64,000 bases of DNA from CAYLHX01 sp964383675 (GCA_964383675.1 CAYLHX010000001.1:1-64000); one strand, 5' to 3'. Shown: positions 1 to 10,671, counted from the first letter of the stretch. A program made the numbers and translations. The notes: a model not told the origin generated them from the letters alone.

Positions 1-2
1 AA

Positions 3-777
3 GGTGAAACGACTACGGCTTCTTCAGGCGGTAGTGGAGGTGGTGGTGGATACACAGGCTTACTCTACAAAGACGAGGAAGTTTCGGATGAAGGTGAAAG
101 TAGCCCAGAGGCAGATGAAATTGAGAATATTGATGAAGAAAAGGATGAGGAAAAAAGTGAAGAATTACCTGAAAATGTGCAGGAAATTCAGAAACAGACC
201 GCTTTTTCCGATATTCAGGGGCACTGGGCTCAGGAATTTATTGATGAATTGTTTAAAATGGATATAGTTTCCGGTTATGACAACGGAACAAATTCGTTTG
301 GACCGGATTTCAATATTACACGTGCTGAATTTACAAAGATTGTTATAAAAACGTTTGGATATAACTATGAGTCCAATATCTTGTCCTCATTCCACCCGTT
401 TACCGATGTGGATGAAGATGACTGGTTTGAGCCATTTGTCGCCACCGCTTATGTCTATGGGATCGTTGAAGGCTATGAGGGTGGGACTTTTCGCCCAAAC
501 GCTTATTTAACACGTGCCGAAGCTTTGAAAATTCTACTTACGGCGGCCGGGCTGAAAGAGTCAATAATTAATGACAAATCTTTTGAAGCTGTGACTTTTG
601 AAGATGTCAGTGAGGATAGTTGGTATTATCCTTTTGTGGCCTTGGTATTATCCTTTTGTGGCCTATGGTAGTGAAAATGGCATAATACACGGATACTCTG
701 AAGAATCTTTCATGCCGGATGCCAACATTACGCGCGCTGAAGCCGCGAAGATAATTTACTTCATGATGATGAAGTAA
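3..777 (+). pseudogene. C-terminal end of an SLH-domain surface protein, broken by a 22-bp duplication
   Basis: The gene enters from the left edge, so its start is not visible. The open frame begins with a Gly/Ser-rich stretch, then a strongly acidic Glu/Asp linker, then S-layer homology (SLH) domains that normally bind secondary cell-wall polymer. SLH signatures are clear: FSDIQGHWAQEFI, ITRAEFTKI, DWFEPFVATAYVYGIV and LTRAEALKILL. In the third SLH domain a 22-bp unit is tandemly duplicated (620-641 and 642-663). Because 22 is not a multiple of 3, the frame shifts and stops at 669-671. Removing one copy restores the third domain (YPFVAYGSENGIIHGY, then NITRAEAAKII) to a stop at 775-777. The linker and SLH block closely resemble those of the next gene, so the two are tandem paralogues. 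The duplication may be a true mutation, a reversible slippage switch or an assembly error. Confidence 0.85.
620..663 (+). repeat. 22-bp perfect tandem duplication inside an SLH domain
   Basis: Two adjacent identical 22-nt copies (620-641 and 642-663) begin TTGGTATTATCC and end TTTTGTGGCC. The paralogue at 5736 onward encodes the same peptide (DSWYYPFVAY) from a single copy, so the single copy is the ancestral state. Confidence 0.95.
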
Positions 778-798
778 ATTGTTTCGCGTTGGCAAGCT

Positions 799-828
799 TT
801 GACTAATAGAGGCTTTTTGTGTTATAAT
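799..828 (+). promoter_or_regulatory. Promoter of the second SLH surface gene
   Basis: TTGACT (799-804), an 18-nt spacer and TATAAT (823-828) with an extended -10 (TGT directly before TATAAT). The predicted transcript starts near 835, leaving about 25 nt before the ATG at 860. The same TTTTGTGTTATAAT string recurs upstream of the patatin and pilus ATPase genes. Confidence 0.75.
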
Positions 829-859
829 TTCTGTATAAAATAAAAATAAAATCACCAGC

Positions 860-3800
860 ATGAAGCCATTCAATTTTAAGTTAAGGAGGATCTTTAGCGC
901 CTTCGTTTTATTGACGATGTTTTTGGTTAGTATCGGTACTTTTAAGCTGTCGAGCCCGGATGTTGAGGCCAGCGAACTCACCCAAGAGCGCACCTTGACC
1001 TCCAAGGTCTATGATCTTGGCAATGGTGAGAAAAAAGCGGTTTTCCATAGCAGCCCCATTCATTATAGGGATGAAAACGGTCTGTATAAAGATATCAATA
1101 CCGAGATTGTCGAGTCTGAAAATGATCAATACGACTATCAAGTTGTAGAGGGAATTTACGAAGCTTATTTTAAGAAAAACTTTACAGACAGCAATTTGGT
1201 GAAGCTGGTTCATGGTGATAATGAAGTCTATATCGAATCGAATGATTTAATGCTTTTGACGGAAAATTCAGAAATGACTCTGCATGAGGCCGATGATGTT
1301 CAGGCAAAATTGGAGAACAACAAAGTCACCTATGAAGATGCCTATAATCATGGTGTGAGTGTTGAGATGAGTTATGGGCGTGATGCTTTTATCAGGGAGT
1401 TGGTTATCGATTCGTATGAAGACCTGAGAATCCCCGACTCTTTTGAGGGCACTTTGAATTTGGGTTTTGCTTTCTCTCTGAAATTATCCGACAGTAATGA
1501 TGTTTTTGTCGGCGATCAATTATGGGATGGTGAGGAAATAGTGACCGACCAAATGGTTTTGCTTTTTGATGAAGGGCGGGAAAGTTTGGCGTTTGTGCCA
1601 CCTGTTTTAATAGACGCTGCGGAAAATCAAGTGCCACTTTCTTTGAAGCTGGTAAAAAACGGCGACATGGTGGAGGTGCAAAAGCTGATTCCTCTACAGG
1701 TCTTGCAGGAAGCCTCCTATCCGGTACGTGCCGATGATGTATTGAGCGTTTTCCCTACCGAGGATGGAGTGGTTGCCAACTGGGGTGCAACCTATAGCAC
1801 AGTGCGATCAGCTTCAACTGGCGCTTATGCCAGCAGCAATGGGACAAGTGCCATTGTGGGGCAGACATTGATCACTACAACTTATTACATTTATCGCTGG
1901 TACATGTATTTCGATACCAGCTCTTTGACCTCGGCAGCGACTATTTCCGACGCGACCCTAAAACTTTACGGCAGTGCGAATAATTCCACTACCGATTTTG
2001 ATGTGACTATGGTGGCCTGGAATGAGGGCACGGCAATCAGTACAACAGATTTCAACGGTCTGGGGACCACTTCCTACGGCGCTTTAAACACCTCCGGCTG
2101 GACCACGAGCGGTTATAATGATTTAACTATCACCGATACTTCTATCATTAGTAAAACAGGAAATACCCTTGTTGGTTTACGTAGCTCCAGAGATATCAGT
2201 GGTACGACACCCACTGGTAGCGAGTACGTTACAATATACATGAATGATAACAGTGGTACATCTCAAGATCCCGTATTAGAGATCACCTATAGTGTTCCCA
2301 ATACGGCCCCAACGGTAACGGCAATAAATCCGGCGCAGGACGCCGGCCAAAGAACCGTAAGTTTTTCTACCATAGTGTCCGATGCCAACAGGCATGTGAC
2401 CAGTTTGGCCGTTGAATATTCAACCGATAACAGCGTATGGCAGAGCGCAACTATCAGCAACGTCAGTGCGGTTGGTGATGAAGGTGACGGTTTTGTTTTG
2501 GCTGCCGGCAGCATTTCAGACATAGATACCGATTTGGATGGCTCCGTAGGATTAACCATCACCTGGGATGCCGGAACCGATTTGGATGATACCGAAGACA
2601 GCACTGTCTACATGAGAATCACTCCTAACGATGGAACTGAAAACGGCAGCACCCAGACTTCCCCAGCCTTTGCACTGGACACCTCTGATCCTACCACACC
2701 CGGTTCTCTCACTTGTAGCAGCTGTGAGACTTATAATTCAGCCGATCTATCCTTCGGCACAACTTCAAGTGATACCAATTTTAGTGAATATCGAATTTAT
2801 TATAAAGAGGGTGCCAGTGGTGTCACCACTTCAGATACTCAACAAGTAGACTCAAATCTAGCTAATGTTTCATTTAACGGCGCAACTTATACAACTGTGG
2901 GGGGCTTAACACCTAATACTCAATACGTAGCCAATATTTGGGCATATGATGCTTATGGAAATAATGCTCCGGCCACCGAGGTAGCTTTTCAAACCCTGGC
3001 GGCAACACCGGGGCTACCCACCGTCACCGCTTTAAGTGCCACTACGATGAATGTCATTTTGAGTGCCAACGGTAATCCAACTTCAACCGAGTATGCTATC
3101 TGTAAAAGTGACGATGGAAGTACTTGCGCCAGTGATGGTTACCTGCAATTGGACGGTACTTTAGGCGCAAGCGAAGTTTGGCAAACTCGTGATAGTTGGG
3201 GCGGTGAGAGCGGCCAAACCGTCAGTGGATTGTCCGAGAATACCTCCTATCGATTTTTAGCTAAGGCCAGGAATTCTTTGCTAACGGAAACCGCCTTCTC
3301 CTCCGCCAGTACTGCTGGTATATACTTATGCCGCTGCGGTTACAACTCCTTCGTTATCTGATGCCACAGATAAAACTACTCTAAGCATAGCTTTAAGTTG
3401 GGTGGACGCCACTCAATTTGGAATCAAGATTGAACAAGACAATGATTGTGACGATTCATATGATTCTACCATTTATGATAATGCAAGCTCCAATGCGGCC
3501 AATCCTTTGACCATAAATAGTGGGATATCTGCCAATAGTTGTTACAAATATCGTCTCTCTTCCTACAACGGCGATGGTGTTTTGAATACTACCGACACCG
3601 CGGTAACTTCGACCATAACAACTCCTCCGGGGCAGCCGCAGAACCTCACAGTTTTAACCGTTGACTCTGATGAATTGGGCTTTTCCTGGGATGCTGTTGA
3701 TGGGGCTTCATCATATACTTTATATAACAACTCTGATGACAGCGAATTAGCCACAGTATCCGCTCCAACAACTCTGGCTCGCATAACCGAATTGGCACCA

Positions 3801-5891
3801 AATACTGAATATACGGTTTATGTTAGGGCGATTAATGCTAACGGCAGTGGTATTGCCTCGTCCACAGTAACTCAATCTACCGATGCTACTGCACCGGCCA
3901 ATCTGGCTCACTCTACTCAAACAACCTCCAGTATTTTGTGGACTTGGGATGATGATGGCCAGAGCGGATTTTTGGCTCGTGATAAAAATAATACGGACGA
4001 TAATTCCGGAACTATTACCGACAGCTCCTGGCTACAGGAAGGTCTTTCGGCCAATACCGCCTATACACTTGAGGTGAGAGCTACCAATCTATCGGAGAGT
4101 GAAACTTCCTTTAGCGAGATCACTCGTTATACTTCGCAAAACGATCCGGAGGGTATAAGCTTTTCCGACGTTGGCACTGACTCGGTCACGATTACAGCTG
4201 ATGGCAGCTTCCCTAACAATGGCGTAGGCTCTTCATTAATCCATTTTGACAATGGTGATGGCGTGACTCAGGATGTAACAGATGACACCAGTTGGACTAA
4301 TACTGGATTAAACCCGAATACCGGTTACACATATACCGTGTACGCGACAAATGGTGATGGTGATCAAACAAGTAGCGTTGCTTCTGAGGTTTATACTCTG
4401 GCCGACGCCGTTCTTTCTTTGACAGCGGATGATACTTCTGCCGAAACTGTTGAATTAAGTTGGAGAGATAATGGACAGACAGGTATGAAAATTGAACAAG
4501 ACACTGGTTGCAGTGGCACCTATGATACGACTTTGTATGATAATGCCACCACCAACACGGTTTCACCTTATGAGGTGTCGGTAAGTCCCGGTACTTGTTA
4601 TCAGTTTAAGATCAGTTCATATAACGTTTCCGGCGTGTTAAATTCAACTACCGTGGCCGAAACCGAAGAGTTGACCACCGTTTTGCCGGCACCGGAGAAT
4701 TTGACAGCTTCGGTAAGCAGCAGCGGCTTTACCTTGTCATGGGATGCCGTGGAGGGAGCAAGTTACTATTATATTTATAATGCCGATACCGATAGTTTAT
4801 TTGCCCGTACCGCTTCAACCACCTATAGCAATAATTTTTTCAATACCTCCAGTTATAACTTTTACATAAAATCGGCCACCAGTCTTGGAGTAACCGGTGT
4901 GGCCACTGACAGGGTAAACGTTGATGCCAGTGAAACGAGCACCACGGAGACTGAAACCTCAACTTCCAGCAGTGGTTCCGGCGGTAGCAGAGGTTCCGGT
5001 TTGGTTTCGACGGGAACTTCAAGATCCGGTTTGGCGGAGAGCTCTTCGGATTCATCCGATTCATCAAGTTCGGGTTTACAGACCGAGAGGGATACTGATG
5101 AAGAAGATACAGCGGTGGAAGAAGCCGCAGAGGTAGAAGTAACGGTTGATGAAGTAGCGGTGGAAGAAGCTGTTGATAGTGAAGATAACAGATCTGAAAG
5201 CGATAGCAGTTCTGATAATGCCGTTGAAAAATCGATGGAAGGTGATGCCTTAAGCCAAGGGGTGACCGAAATAAGTGAGTCTGATTTTGTGGACTTGCAA
5301 GGCCATTGGGCGGAAACGGTAGTACATGAATTATATGACGCCATTGAAGCCTTTGAAGAATTAAGCAGCAAAATTAGTCCCTCCACTCAGAGTACCGGTG
5401 GTGAGGGTGCCGGAGAAGAACTTTTTAATCCGGATGATGCGATTACCAGAGCGGAGTTTGTTAAAATGATTATTAGAACCTTCAACTACGAAGCAACCGT
5501 CAGTTCATTGCATCCGTTCACCGATGTGACAAGTGACGATTGGTTTGAGCCCTTTGTGGCGAGCGCCTATGTAAACGGCCTGATTAAAGGTTTTGATGAT
5601 GGCACCTTTAGACCAAATCAACCCTTAAAGAGAAACGAGGCCTTAAAGATACTGCTTATTGCCGCAGGTCTTGAGGATGAAGTTTTTGCTTTTAATGGTG
5701 ATTATGTCTTACCTTTTGAAGATGTTAGTGTGGACAGCTGGTACTATCCTTTCGTTGCTTACGCAACAAGTGAAGGTGTTGTACATGGCTATTCGTCAAA
5801 AGAATTTAGACCACACTCCAATATCACAAAAGCGGAAGCGGCCAAAATTATAGTATTTCTTCTAGGCCTCCATGAGGATTCCACTCCTTAA
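860..5891 (+). pseudogene. Large secreted FN3-repeat SLH surface protein with a single-base frameshift
   Basis: The gene encodes a signal peptide (basic start, then FVLLTMFLVSIG) and an N-terminal region. These are followed by a DNRLRE/CBM-like beta domain at about residues 309-472 (RWYMYFDTSSL, ATLKLYG), an array of fibronectin-III-like modules, a Ser/Gly then acidic linker, and three C-terminal SLH domains (ITRAEFVKM, DWFEPFVASAYV, ITKAEAAKI). Two FN3 modules with a conserved Cys pair (GIKIEQDNDC and MKIEQDTGC) form a repeated supermodule. The first frame stops at 3361 and the second covers the rest. Removing one G at 3317-3318 turns AGIYLCRCG into AVYTYAAAV, which matches the equivalent point in the later repeat (SEVYTLADAV) and restores about 1676 residues. 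It is probably anchored to the cell wall. The lesion could be a sequencing error, decay or, less likely, programmed +1 frameshifting. Confidence 0.85.
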
Positions 5892-5903
5892 GTCGCACGA
5901 CAA

Positions 5904-5978
5904 TGGTGTCCCCGGCAGGAATCGAACCTGCATCTAAGGTTTAGGAAACCTCCGTTCTATCCATTGAACTACGGGGAC
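5904..5978 (-). tRNA. tRNA-Arg (anticodon CCT)
   Basis: Read on the minus strand, the acceptor GTCCCCG pairs with CGGGGAC. The D stem is GTTC/GAAC, the anticodon loop TTCCTAA gives CCT (reads AGG), and the T arm GCAGG-TTCGATT-CCTGC is perfect. CCA is encoded at 5904-5906. It lies between convergent genes, with no gene overlap. Confidence 0.95.
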
Positions 5979-5992
5979 CAAAAAGGCCCGTT

Positions 5993-6589
5993 TTACTCGG
6001 CCCTGGTCAGAGAAATATATAACCTTTTGTCGTTTGGTAGATCTGATGGGGTCTTTAAAGTAAGTTTTTCGACCGGTTCAATGTTATCGGCTCCCAGCAT
6101 TTTCAGTGCGGCCTCCGTATCCCCTCCTCCCATGGCGATAATTGCTTTGGGGTCGATTGACTCTACTATCTCCACCGCCTGCTTTTCGTTTAAGTTGCTG
6201 CCCGGTCCGGCGTTGATCATCAATACATCAACATCACCGATCTTATTGACCATATCGTCCACCAAACTGTGCCCCAGACCGCCCAGGTGGCAGAACCTTA
6301 CCTCTTCAATGACAAAGGTGAAAATAAGGGTTTCTTCTTTAGGATTTGGTGCGCCTTCCTGCTTTTTGGTCCAGGCCTGAATGCCCACTAAAGGAATTTC
6401 TTTGGTTTCATATTCACCAGGCCAATCAAAAACACGCTCCACTCCTTCAACTTCAGCGGTGTTGTCTCCAAGGCTGGTCATCACGACTTCCCCTTTAAGT
6501 TTTCCGGCGTCCTTGTCGGGATTTATAATCAGGGTTGCGGTTTTGCTCTTAACTTTGAAACAGCTATTGCCGTGCCATGTAACTTCCAT
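5993..6589 (-). CDS. Metallo-beta-lactamase-fold hydrolase of the UlaG/UPF0173-like group
   Basis: This 198-aa protein begins MEVTWHGNSCFKVK, the usual N-terminus of UlaG-like MBL-fold proteins, and carries VFDWPGEYE and HLGGLGHSL. The GGLGH motif corresponds to a late metal-binding region of this subfamily. The classical HxHxDH motif is not evident, so metal content and activity are uncertain. An in-frame TTG 33 nt further upstream exists, but the ATG is preferred because it starts exactly at the conserved first strand. The gene is cytosolic (no signal or membrane segment) and lies just upstream of, and divergent from, enolase. Close relatives are usually annotated as Zn-dependent hydrolases of unknown substrate, and no substrate can be assigned here. 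Confidence 0.75.
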   Translation of the reverse strand: MEVTWHGNSCFKVKSKTATLIINPDKDAGKLKGEVVMTSLGDNTAEVEGVERVFDWPGEYETKEIPLVGIQAWTKKQEGAPNPKEETLIFTFVIEEVRFCHLGGLGHSLVDDMVNKIGDVDVLMINAGPGSNLNEKQAVEIVESIDPKAIIAMGGGDTEAALKMLGADNIEPVEKLTLKTPSDLPNDKRLYISLTRAE

Positions 6590-6649
6590 CTTTGCTTGTT
6601 TATATTTTATGCGCGGCAACAATACTGGAATTAAGCTTATTAATCAAGT

Positions 6650-6678
6650 TTGACTAGCTAAAATCTCTCAGTTAGTAT
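6650..6678 (+). promoter_or_regulatory. Enolase promoter
   Basis: TTGACT (6650-6655), a 17-nt spacer and TAGTAT (6673-6678). The predicted start near 6685 leaves about a 27-nt leader without a Shine-Dalgarno sequence. Confidence 0.6.
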
Positions 6679-6711
6679 GCGGCTACAAACTTTGCAATTT
6701 AAACTTTTACC

Positions 6712-8031
6712 ATGGCTAAAATAACAAAAGTGAAGGCGCGTGAGGTTCTTGATTCCAGAGGAAATCCGACTGTTGAAGTTGACGTCTTTACCGAGAAGGG
6801 TTTTGGTAGAGCGATCGTGCCAAGTGGCGCCTCAACCGGTGATTATGAGGCCGTGGAACTTAGAGATGGTGACAAGGCCAGATACCGTGGCAAAGGGGTA
6901 CTTAAGGCCGTGGAAAATGTAGAAAAAATATTGGCGGAGACAGTTATGGGGCTTGATAGTGATGATCAAAAAACTATTGATGAAAAAATGATTGCCGCGG
7001 ATGGTACGGAAAATAAAGGAAACTTGGGAGCGAATGCTATTTTGGGTGTTTCAATGGCCTGTGCGCGAGCAAGTGCCAATGAGCGCAATGTTTTTCTCTA
7101 TGAGTATTTGAATCCGCAGGCCGTAACGTTGCCCCTGCCGATGATGAATATTATTAACGGTGGTCAGCACGCGGATAGCGGTTTGGATATTCAGGAGTTT
7201 ATGATTATGCCGGTTGGTGCCGGAACTTTTAAGGAGGCCCTGCGAATGGGAGCGGAGATTTTCCATGCTTTGAAAGATATTCTGAAGGAAAACGGCCTTT
7301 CAACCGGTGTTGGTGACGAAGGCGGTTTTGCGCCAAATCTGCCAAACAATGAGGCGGCTTTGAAGTATGTGGTAAAGGCTATTGAAAAGGCCGGTTACAA
7401 ACCTTGGAAGGAGGTAATGATCGCGCTGGATGTGGCGGCCAGTGAATTTTATGAAGATGGAAAATACAAGATTAAAGTTGATGGTAAGCCGGAAGAGCTC
7501 ACCAATGGTGAACTTGTAAGTTACTACGATGTATTACTGCGAAAATTTCCGATTATTTCAATTGAAGATCCATTCGATCAGGATGATTGGGAGGGATTTC
7601 AGAAAACCATGAGTGATATTGGGCAGACTATTCAGATCGTGGGAGATGATCTTCTGGTGACCAATGTAAAACGTCTGCAGAGAGCTATTGATGAGAAGGC
7701 GGCCAACTCCATTTTGGTGAAGGTTAATCAGATTGGCAGTTTGAGTGAGACTTTTGCGGCGATAGATATGGCCAAAGAGGCCAATTTAACTGCGGTAATT
7801 TCTCATCGTAGCGGTGAGACCGAAGATACAACCATTGCCGATCTGGTAGTTGCAAAGGAGACAGGGCAGCTTAAAACCGGCTCTCTATCGCGCACCGACC
7901 GTGTCTGTAAATATAATCAGTTGTTGAGAATCGAGGAGAATTTGGGGAACAAGGCGGATTTTATCGGTGGACGAGCATTTTATAATTTAGAAGAAGGCTA
8001 TGCTAAACAAGATCAAGGATTCAACGGTTAA
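6712..8031 (+). CDS. eno: Enolase
   Basis: A 439-aa cytosolic glycolytic enzyme that interconverts 2-phosphoglycerate and phosphoenolpyruvate with Mg2+. The N-terminal motif EVLDSRGNPTVEVDV, the loop PSGASTGDYEA, GDEGGFAPN, the metal-site motifs ALDVAASEF and SIEDPF with DDLLVTN, the catalytic-lysine region SILVKVNQIGS and the signature SHRSGETED are all present. Length is typical of the family. It overlaps the next gene by 32 nt, which suggests translational coupling, and heads a three-gene unit (eno, nnrD-like, pgeF-like). There is no SD before the ATG. In this window PEP metabolism also includes pyruvate phosphate dikinase and perhaps the PEPCK-like fusion protein. Confidence 0.98.
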   Translation: MAKITKVKAREVLDSRGNPTVEVDVFTEKGFGRAIVPSGASTGDYEAVELRDGDKARYRGKGVLKAVENVEKILAETVMGLDSDDQKTIDEKMIAADGTENKGNLGANAILGVSMACARASANERNVFLYEYLNPQAVTLPLPMMNIINGGQHADSGLDIQEFMIMPVGAGTFKEALRMGAEIFHALKDILKENGLSTGVGDEGGFAPNLPNNEAALKYVVKAIEKAGYKPWKEVMIALDVAASEFYEDGKYKIKVDGKPEELTNGELVSYYDVLLRKFPIISIEDPFDQDDWEGFQKTMSDIGQTIQIVGDDLLVTNVKRLQRAIDEKAANSILVKVNQIGSLSETFAAIDMAKEANLTAVISHRSGETEDTTIADLVVAKETGQLKTGSLSRTDRVCKYNQLLRIEENLGNKADFIGGRAFYNLEEGYAKQDQGFNG

Positions 8032-8860
8032 ACAACTTTTACCGAAAAGAAAAGCGGATTCCCATAAAGGTCAAAATGGCCGAGTGCTTATTGTGGGAGG
8101 TAGTATCGATTATTATGGAGCGCCTATTTTATCGGCTTTGGGGGCGCTTTATTCGGGCGCGGATCTGGTTTATATCTATGTGCCAGAATGTAATTTCGAG
8201 GTAACGCGCAGCATGTACCCGGATTTTATTGTGAAAAAATATTCCGGTGAGTTTTTGAGTGAGAGAAATGCCGAAGAGATAATTAAATTCGGTAAGAAAA
8301 AGTGTGATAGTGTTTTGCTGGGACCGGGTTTGGGAGACCGTGAGACTACACTTGCCGCGGTTTTGGAAATCGTGAAAAATCTACACTTGCCTACCGTATT
8401 GGATGCCGATGCCATTTCGGTTTTGAAGAAAATATCTAAATTTCCTTTGGAGGAACCAATTGTGATAACTCCACACCAAAACGAATTTAAAAACCTGATC
8501 GACCGTGAGGTAAAGGTGGATGAGAAGGATTCGAAATCCATAATTTTATTGCGCTCAATTTCCATGGATCTGCATATCAATGTTTTGCTTAAAGGTCCTA
8601 TCGATTATGTTTCTTCGGATGAGGGCAATGTGGAGATGAATCTAACCGGAAATGCCGGAATGACCGTGGGAGGAACCGGTGACATACTGGCCGGCGTGGT
8701 AGCCGGTTTTTTGGCCAGAGGAACAGATGGCTTTGACGCCGCCAAATGCGCCGCCTACTACGTAGGATTGGCGGGTGACAAACTCTTTAAACAGAAGGGA
8801 TATTGCTTCTCGGCCAGTGACCTTGCTTTCAACTTGCCTTATGTTATACCAAAAAAATAA
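8000..8860 (+). CDS. nnrD: ADP-dependent NAD(P)H-hydrate dehydratase
   Basis: A 286-aa ribokinase-like protein of the YjeF C-terminal (carbohydrate kinase) family, which repairs hydrated NADH/NADPH by ATP- or ADP-dependent dehydration. Visible motifs are RVLIVGGS with the Gly-rich GAPILSALGALYSGADLV, DADAIS, ITPHQNEF and the family signature NAGMTVGGTGDILAGV, whose Asp is the catalytic base. There is no fused N-terminal epimerase domain, so NnrE, if present, must be encoded elsewhere. It starts inside the 3' end of eno and its own 3' end overlaps the next gene by 20 nt, consistent with one transcript. The C-terminus is complete. Confidence 0.9.
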   Translation: MLNKIKDSTVKQLLPKRKADSHKGQNGRVLIVGGSIDYYGAPILSALGALYSGADLVYIYVPECNFEVTRSMYPDFIVKKYSGEFLSERNAEEIIKFGKKKCDSVLLGPGLGDRETTLAAVLEIVKNLHLPTVLDADAISVLKKISKFPLEEPIVITPHQNEFKNLIDREVKVDEKDSKSIILLRSISMDLHINVLLKGPIDYVSSDEGNVEMNLTGNAGMTVGGTGDILAGVVAGFLARGTDGFDAAKCAAYYVGLAGDKLFKQKGYCFSASDLAFNLPYVIPKK

Positions 8861-9635
8861 CGTCCCCCATTATACCTTTGGCATCTTTGGGGATTTTAAC
8901 AACGAACTTTTACATGCCGTTTCCGGCCGCGAAGGAGGGAAAAGTTCGGGACCTTTTGAAAGCCTGAATTTTGGTTTTATGGTTGGTGACCGGGAAGAGT
9001 TGGTAGCGAAAAACTATCGATTGTTTTGTGAGGAGTTGGGGATTGATCTGAATAAGGTAGCCCTGGCTCACCAAGAACATACCGATCAGCTCATGGTGAT
9101 TAAAGAGGATCGTGATTTTGATTTTGAAAATCCGTTAAGTGGTCTTGATGGCTTTATAACTAATGTTCCGGGTATTTATCTGGCAGTGCGCTTCGCCGAT
9201 TGCCAGGGTATTTTGCTGTTTGACCCGATAAAAAAAGTGGTGGGGGCTATTCACAGTGGCTGGCGGGGTAATGCTCAGAATATTATTGGCAAAGGTGTTC
9301 AGCAGATGAAGCTGGAATTTGGTTCTAATCCGGCAGACATTTTAGCAGCTGTTTCACCGAGTTTAGGACCTTGCTGCGCTGAATTCAGTGAGCCCGAGCG
9401 TGAACTGCCCGATTTCATGCACCAGTACATCCAAGAAGATTCCGCTGTTTTTAAAGTGGATTTGTGGCGCTGCTGCTATGATCAATTACTTGCGGCCGGC
9501 TTGAAGGTCGATAATATTGAGATGGCCGAGAGGTGTACGGTTTGCGAGAATGATAAGTTTTTTTCTTACCGTGGCGGGAAAAAAACGACCGGACATATGA
9601 TCGGAATAATTGGGCTTAAAAAGACTAGTCCTTAA
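8841..9635 (+). CDS. pgeF: PgeF/YfiH-type laccase-domain protein (purine nucleoside phosphorylase family)
   Basis: This 264-aa protein belongs to the multicopper-polyphenol-oxidase-like (YfiH, YlmD, LACC1) family. Characterised members cleave purine nucleosides phosphorolytically, or edit muropeptides. The zinc-binding pattern is visible: LAHQEHTDQ (His), VRFADCQGIL (Cys) and GAIHSGWRGNAQNII (His). The late motif FFSYRGGKKTTGH is also typical. The ATG at 8841 is chosen because upstream codons lie in the body of nnrD and add nothing conserved. It is the third gene of the eno unit, and its 3' end overlaps the convergent glycosyltransferase by 11 nt. Which of the family's reported activities applies cannot be told from sequence. 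Confidence 0.88.
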   Translation: MLYQKNNVPHYTFGIFGDFNNELLHAVSGREGGKSSGPFESLNFGFMVGDREELVAKNYRLFCEELGIDLNKVALAHQEHTDQLMVIKEDRDFDFENPLSGLDGFITNVPGIYLAVRFADCQGILLFDPIKKVVGAIHSGWRGNAQNIIGKGVQQMKLEFGSNPADILAAVSPSLGPCCAEFSEPERELPDFMHQYIQEDSAVFKVDLWRCCYDQLLAAGLKVDNIEMAERCTVCENDKFFSYRGGKKTTGHMIGIIGLKKTSP

Positions 9636-10671
9636 ACCATCTCTGCATTTCCGCAGAGACAAGCTTGGCCTTTTTCATTATAAGTTTGCGTTTTTTTATG
9701 GCCCTTGGAAGTTGTTTCAGGTAATTAACGTAGCTGGCCCAAAGATAGGGTTCACGAATGGTGATGTAGGCGAAAATTGCCATTTTTGTGGGGAAAAGAA
9801 GCCATAAATCTCTTAAAAAGTTGCCGAATAGCTCATTTTTCACTTCCATCAATCGTTGATTTTTAAATGAATATTTTTTTTGAAAACGGCTTAATTTGTT
9901 GCGATGTTTGAGAACCTCATCATGAGTAAAACGCTTGTAAATTCCTGTTCCACGACCATGGTAGGCTTTGGCCTTGGGATAATAATAGTTTTTCCAGCCA
10001 AATAGCAGAAAACGCCAAGAAAGGTCTACATCTTCCTTGTACATGAAGAAATCCTCATCCAAATATTCATCCATAATTTTAATGTCTTCCAGCGCTTCAC
10101 GGCGGTACAACGGGCAAGCACCTGAAACCCCAAAGACTTCTTCTTCCTGGTCAAATTGTCCTTCATCTTTTAGCCCCTGTCCGCGATCCACAATGCGGCG
10201 ATTTTTATAGGCCAAAAGACCGGTGGTGTCGATAATTTTGGTGGGCTTACGCTTTTCAAAATCATACTTAAGTACCTTGCCGGTAATGGAAGCGATTTCA
10301 GGATCGAGATCCATGCGTTCCAGGACTGTTTCAAAATATTTTGGAGTGTAGATAATATCCGGATTGGTAATTACCACGTAATCTGCAGGAGTTTCGTTTT
10401 CAATAGCCATTTTTATACCCTGATTGGCGGCTTTGGCGTATCCAAGGTTGTCTTTATTGGCGATTATTTTAAGCTTGAGAGGACTATCCGGGTTATCGAT
10501 GTATTTGGCGTATTCTTTCTCAACCAGCGGTTTCCAGCTTTCGTCGGGAGAGTTATTGTCAATAAAAATCACCTCTATATTTTTGAAGGTCTGGTTGAAA
10601 ATGGAGTCCAGACAGGTGCGTAAATAGTGGGGCGTATTGTAGTGAATTATAATTAAACTTACTTTGCTCAT
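9625..10671 (-). CDS. Glycosyltransferase family 2
   Basis: This 348-aa protein has a GT-A fold at the N-terminus: VSLIIIHYNTPHYLRTCLDSI, then IDNNSPDESW, then VITNPDI (DxD-like, metal and sugar nucleotide). It continues with EDVDLSWRFLLFGWKNYY (the ED..R acid-base region) and AYHGRGTG. This pattern is typical of rhamnosyl- or mannosyltransferases that build surface polysaccharide. The C-terminal 80 residues are basic with amphipathic or hydrophobic stretches (LLFPTKMAIFAYI), suggesting attachment to the inner membrane face. It is transcribed alone and divergently from metK. The donor sugar and acceptor are unknown; the likely role is glycosylation of the SLH-binding polymer or of surface proteins. 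Confidence 0.88.
   Translation of the reverse strand: MSKVSLIIIHYNTPHYLRTCLDSIFNQTFKNIEVIFIDNNSPDESWKPLVEKEYAKYIDNPDSPLKLKIIANKDNLGYAKAANQGIKMAIENETPADYVVITNPDIIYTPKYFETVLERMDLDPEIASITGKVLKYDFEKRKPTKIIDTTGLLAYKNRRIVDRGQGLKDEGQFDQEEEVFGVSGACPLYRREALEDIKIMDEYLDEDFFMYKEDVDLSWRFLLFGWKNYYYPKAKAYHGRGTGIYKRFTHDEVLKHRNKLSRFQKKYSFKNQRLMEVKNELFGNFLRDLWLLFPTKMAIFAYITIREPYLWASYVNYLKQLPRAIKKRKLIMKKAKLVSAEMQRWFKD

Noticed and set aside
3311..3365. Programmed +1 frameshift in the second surface gene
   Set aside because: No slippery codon, SD-like stimulator or downstream pseudoknot is apparent at the site; a one-base insertion explains the break and restores homology to the paralogous repeat exactly.
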